The notes beneath the pieces are model-generated. The model was not told the origin of the DNA. It saw only the letters and a program-made list of their open reading frames with translations, and ran no database searches. Position numbers and translations under genes: made by a program. A stretch of DNA of 64,000 bases, taken from assembly GCA_025356665.1 (NCBI GenBank), contig JANXRV010000013.1, positions 1-64,000 of the forward strand. The letters run 5' to 3'. Of this stretch, positions 61,559-64,000 are shown in pieces. Origin of the DNA: CAITSH01 sp025356665. GTDB taxonomy: Bacteria; Pseudomonadota; Gammaproteobacteria; Burkholderiales; SG8-39. How positions within the stretch are numbered: the first letter of the stretch is position 1; every line of letters begins with the position of its first letter.

Positions 61559-61918
61559 ATGCACCATGGCAGGCGCACATGGTTGGGCGCGGCGGCATCG
61601 CTCGCCATGCTCGGGCTCACCGGCGGCTACGTTGCTGCGCAAACGCCGCGGGTCATCGCCATAAAGGCAAAGAAATTCACCTTTACGCCCGACAAGATCA
61701 CACTGACCAAAGGCGAGCCGGTGATGTTTGAGCTTTCCAGCGAAGACGTGTTGATGAGCTTTTCGCTACCCGACTTCAAGTTGCGCGCCGACATGCTGCC
61801 GGGCAAGGTCACGCAGCTGATGTTCACGCCGCAACGGGCCGGGGAGTTCGAATTCATCTGCGACGTGTTTTGCGGTGATCTGCACGAGGAAATGCAGGGT
61901 GTGATCACGGTGGTGTGA
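61559..61918 (+). CDS. CuA-like cupredoxin with Met in place of the first His ligand
   Basis: 119 residues with a signal peptide (MHHGRRTWLGAAASLAMLGL, cleavage near VAAQ). The C-terminal loop CDVFCGDLHEEM (Cys101, Cys105, His109, Met112) is the C-x3-C-x3-H-x2-M pattern of CuA in cytochrome oxidase subunit II and N2O reductase. The other His, found in DVIHSFWVP of subunit II, is Met66 here (DVLMSFSLP). So the copper site is probably altered. A periplasmic electron carrier or copper carrier is likely. It lacks the membrane helices of subunit II. Confidence 0.85.
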   Translation: MHHGRRTWLGAAASLAMLGLTGGYVAAQTPRVIAIKAKKFTFTPDKITLTKGEPVMFELSSEDVLMSFSLPDFKLRADMLPGKVTQLMFTPQRAGEFEFICDVFCGDLHEEMQGVITVV

Positions 61919-61956
61919 ATCGGCGCTGTCTTGCCCCGCGGCGCTGCGCGCAATAT

Positions 61957-61989
61957 GCTGGAAACGCCCGCCTGGTGAGGGTTTCCAGC
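61957..61989. repeat. GCTGGAAA-family hairpin repeat
   Basis: GCTGGAAAC and GTTTCCAGC pair exactly, followed by GGCCGATAGG. It lies between the convergent cupredoxin and Bug genes, just before the terminator. Confidence 0.75.
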
Positions 61990-62014
61990 GTATGGCCGAT
62001 AGGAGTCGGGCATA

Positions 62015-62042
62015 AAAAAGGGCGGCCTTAGCCGCCCTTTTT
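62015..62042. terminator. bidirectional Rho-independent terminator
   Basis: AAAAAGGGCGGC, loop CTTA, GCCGCCCTTTTT. A runs and T runs on both sides allow it to stop transcripts from the cupredoxin operon (plus) and from the Bug operon (minus). Confidence 0.9.
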
Positions 62043-62070
62043 GCTGCGGCGCGTGCCGCCGGCTTTGCGC

Positions 62071-63051
62071 TTAGTCGCCCTTGGCGCCCGAGTCCTTCGC
62101 CAGCTTGGCCCACTTTGGCCCCTGTGCCTTGAGGTAGGCGGCCATCTCGTCGGGTGTGCTGGCGATCACGCGGTCCACGCCCTGAGCTTCTAGTTTGGCG
62201 ATAAAGGCGGGGTTTTTCAATAGTGTGGTGATCTCGGCGTTGAGGCGCGCGACCACCGCATCGGGCGTCCTTGCTGGTGCCCACACGCCGTACATCGCCG
62301 AGGTTTCAAAGCCGCGGATGCCGGCCGCTTCGTCCATGGTCGGTACGTCGGGCAGCGCGCGCGAGCGCGTCGATGAGGTGACGGCGATGGCGCGCAGCTT
62401 GCCGCTGCGAATGGACGGCAGCGCGCCGGCGACGGTGGGGTAGAACAGCGGCACGTGGCCGGCCAGCGTGTCGGCCAGAGCCGGGCCGCTGCCCTTGTAG
62501 GGAATATGGGTGAGCTTGACGCCGGTCATGATGTTGAACAGTTCGCCCGACAGGTGGCTGGTGCTGCCGGTGCCAAACGATGCATACGACAGGCTGCCCG
62601 GCTGGGCCTTGGCCATCGCGACGATTTCGCTGACGGTTTTGCCCGCAAAACCCGGATTGGCCACCAGGATGTGCGCCGCCTCGCCGATCAGGCTGACCGG
62701 TGCGAAGTCGCCCAGTGTGTCGTAGGGCACCTTGTTGTAAAAGCTGGCGTTGATGAGGTGGGTGGAGACGCTGTGAAACATGATGGTATAGCCGTCGGGC
62801 GCGGCCTTCGCCACGGACTCGGCGCCGATGAGGCCGTTGGCGCCGCCCTTGTTGTCAACGATCACCGACTGGCCGAGTGGACCGGAGAGCGCCTCGGCGA
62901 GGATGCGCCCGAGGATGTCATTGCCGCCGCCCGGCGGCCATGGCACGACCATGCGAATGGTTTTGTTCGGCCAGGCCTGGGCCAGCGCCGGCGTGGCGGT
63001 GAGGGTGGCAAGGCCGAGGGCGATCAGCAGGGAGGCGAGCAGGCGTTTCAT
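62071..63051 (-). CDS. Bug/TctC-family periplasmic solute-binding protein
   Basis: 326 residues. Signal peptide MKRLLASLLIALGLATLTAT with cleavage near ALAQA. Signature WPNKTIRMVVPWPPGGGNDIL, VIVDNKGGANGLIGAES and APDGYTIMFHSVSTHL. It is the last gene after a hydroxyacid dehydrogenase and a ferredoxin on the minus strand, and ends at a shared terminator. Ligand unknown. Confidence 0.92.
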   Translation of the reverse strand: MKRLLASLLIALGLATLTATPALAQAWPNKTIRMVVPWPPGGGNDILGRILAEALSGPLGQSVIVDNKGGANGLIGAESVAKAAPDGYTIMFHSVSTHLINASFYNKVPYDTLGDFAPVSLIGEAAHILVANPGFAGKTVSEIVAMAKAQPGSLSYASFGTGSTSHLSGELFNIMTGVKLTHIPYKGSGPALADTLAGHVPLFYPTVAGALPSIRSGKLRAIAVTSSTRSRALPDVPTMDEAAGIRGFETSAMYGVWAPARTPDAVVARLNAEITTLLKNPAFIAKLEAQGVDRVIASTPDEMAAYLKAQGPKWAKLAKDSGAKGD

Positions 63052-63117
63052 GAAAAACTCCGGAATAGGTGGTGTCGGGTTTGTACGGGGCGGGGCGGAA
63101 GCCGGCGCTGGGTTAAA

Positions 63118-63441
63118 TCAGAACTGTGTTTCGGGTACCGCAAGAACGATGCCATCGAGTGCGTCGGTCATGCGGATCTGGCACGACAGCCGGCTCGTCG
63201 GGCGGCGCTCCGCAGCGACAAAGTCGAGCATGTCGTTCTCCGGCTGGGCGATGGGCGGCAGCATGTCCATGAAGGCGCTGGCGACATAGACATGGCAGGT
63301 GGCGCAGGCGCAGCCGCCACCACAGTCGGCGGCGATGCCCTCAAGGCCGTTTTCGGTGGCGGCGCGCATCAAGGTGGTGCCGGTGGCAACCTCGATGCGC
63401 TGCTCGGTGCCATCGGGGAGCTGAAAAATAATGGCGGGCAT
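63118..63441 (-). CDS. adrenodoxin-type 2Fe-2S ferredoxin
   Basis: 107 residues from the ATG at 63441. Cluster cysteines Cys40, Cys46, Cys49 and Cys87 (C-x5-C-x2-C in DCGGGCACATCHVYV, then LSCQI) match ISC/adrenodoxin-type ferredoxins, which often serve cytochrome P450 or ring-oxidising enzymes. It starts 2 bp after the dehydrogenase stop. The partner enzyme is not in the window. Confidence 0.9.
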   Translation of the reverse strand: MPAIIFQLPDGTEQRIEVATGTTLMRAATENGLEGIAADCGGGCACATCHVYVASAFMDMLPPIAQPENDMLDFVAAERRPTSRLSCQIRMTDALDGIVLAVPETQF

Positions 63442-63443
63442 GC

Positions 63444-64000
63444 TCAGTATCCAGTCTGCGGTTTGATGACGTTGAGTGCGGGGCGCCCGGCGAGCAGGCG
63501 GCGCAGGTTGCGGCAGGCGAAGTCCATGGTCTGCGTCATGTAGTTGTCGAGGTCGTCCGAGGACACGTGCGGCACGATCACCAGATTGGGTGTCTTCCAC
63601 AGCGGCGATCTGGCCGGCAGCGGTTCGGGCTTGTGCACATCGAGGATGGCGCCCGACAGGTGGCCGTAGCGCAGCAGGCGGGCGAGGGCCTCGCTGTCGA
63701 GCACGCCGGCACGGCCGATGTTGATGAGACCGCCACCGCGCTTCATTGCGGCCAGAACGCGCGCGTTGACCAGGTTGGCCGTCGCTGGTGTCAGCGGCGT
63801 GGCGATGACGACAAAATCCGCGCCCCTGACGGCGGTTTTGATTTGCGCCGGCTTGTAGACCTTTGACACGCCGGGCACCGCCTTGCCCGAGGCGCGCACA
63901 CCGACGATTGTGAGACCCAGTTGCCGTCCGGCCGAAACCGCCGCGCGGCCCATGTCGCCAAGGCCGATCACGGCGAGCGTCTTGCCGGCGATGAGAGGCG
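63444..64000 (-). CDS. D-2-hydroxyacid dehydrogenase, C-terminal part (5' end outside window)
   Basis: About 185 residues are visible; the frame continues past the window end. It begins LIAGKTLAVIGLGDMGR, the NAD-binding GxGxxG of the family, then ADFVVIATPLTPATANLVN, GGGLINIGRAGVLDSEAL with the catalytic Arg, LDVHKPEPLPARSPLW with the Glu, and the His in VIVPHVSSDD. It reduces a 2-keto acid or oxidises a D-2-hydroxy acid with NAD(P). Part of a three-gene minus-strand group with a ferredoxin and a Bug protein. Confidence 0.88.
   Translation of the reverse strand, partial: PLIAGKTLAVIGLGDMGRAAVSAGRQLGLTIVGVRASGKAVPGVSKVYKPAQIKTAVRGADFVVIATPLTPATANLVNARVLAAMKRGGGLINIGRAGVLDSEALARLLRYGHLSGAILDVHKPEPLPARSPLWKTPNLVIVPHVSSDDLDNYMTQTMDFACRNLRRLLAGRPALNVIKPQTGY

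Overview
The window looks like chromosomal DNA of a high-GC betaproteobacterium, most likely of the order Burkholderiales. The case rests on GC-rich coding sequence, eight Bug/TctC-type solute-binding proteins, several xanthine-dehydrogenase-type hydroxylases and a selenoneine-type locus. No rRNA, tRNA, phage or CRISPR array was seen. Genus cannot be read from this sequence.

Layout. 1-1421 is a run of small, comparatively AT-rich gene cassettes, each followed by an attC-like recombination site: a transposase tail, a PD-(D/E)XK-like protein and a ParE-type toxin-antitoxin pair. It looks like part of a chromosomal integron whose integrase would lie left of the window. 1557-4573 (minus) is an rsuA, MBL-hydrolase, hflX operon. 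4805-6517 holds two alpha/beta hydrolases. 6556-11436 (minus) is a three-subunit molybdenum hydroxylase followed by a Bug protein.

12378-21675 is a selenium block. senB (selenosugar synthase type) with a coupled FecR-domain gene on the minus strand diverges from senA (selenoneine synthase type), selD/senC, a PhnD-like binding protein of the putative selenate class, an ABC ATPase, two permeases and a DUF255 thioredoxin-fold protein. Together these could import a selenium oxyanion, make selenophosphate and build selenoneine. The hercynine-forming enzyme EgtD is not in the window.

21865-23057 is a cupin gene with a TetR regulator and a clear promoter/operator. 23272-23457 is a probable kup remnant. 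23553-52488 is a large catabolic region: aldehyde dehydrogenase, hydrolases, a cupin and TetR pair, six Bug proteins, two 4,5-dihydroxyphthalate-decarboxylase-like proteins, an M20-like protein, an amidase, an amidohydrolase/decarboxylase, two complete molybdenum hydroxylases and one extra large subunit. Four copies of a palindrome of the form TTGACC-N4-GGTCAA sit at the promoters of its transcription units, and the TetR protein at 27929-28762 is the obvious candidate to bind them. The substrate is not known; an aromatic or N-heteroaromatic acid is the best guess.

52783-58313 has a small cytochrome c and a complete branched-chain amino-acid-type (Liv) ABC transporter. A 150-bp tandem duplication separates livF from a methyltransferase. 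59240-61918 has an ECF sigma/anti-sigma pair divergent from a lipoprotein metallophosphoesterase and a CuA-like cupredoxin. 62071-64000 (minus) has a hydroxyacid dehydrogenase (cut by the window end), a ferredoxin and another Bug protein.

Two non-coding themes recur: short tandem duplications (mostly 9-17 bp) at gene junctions, and a dispersed hairpin with GCTGGAAA ends.
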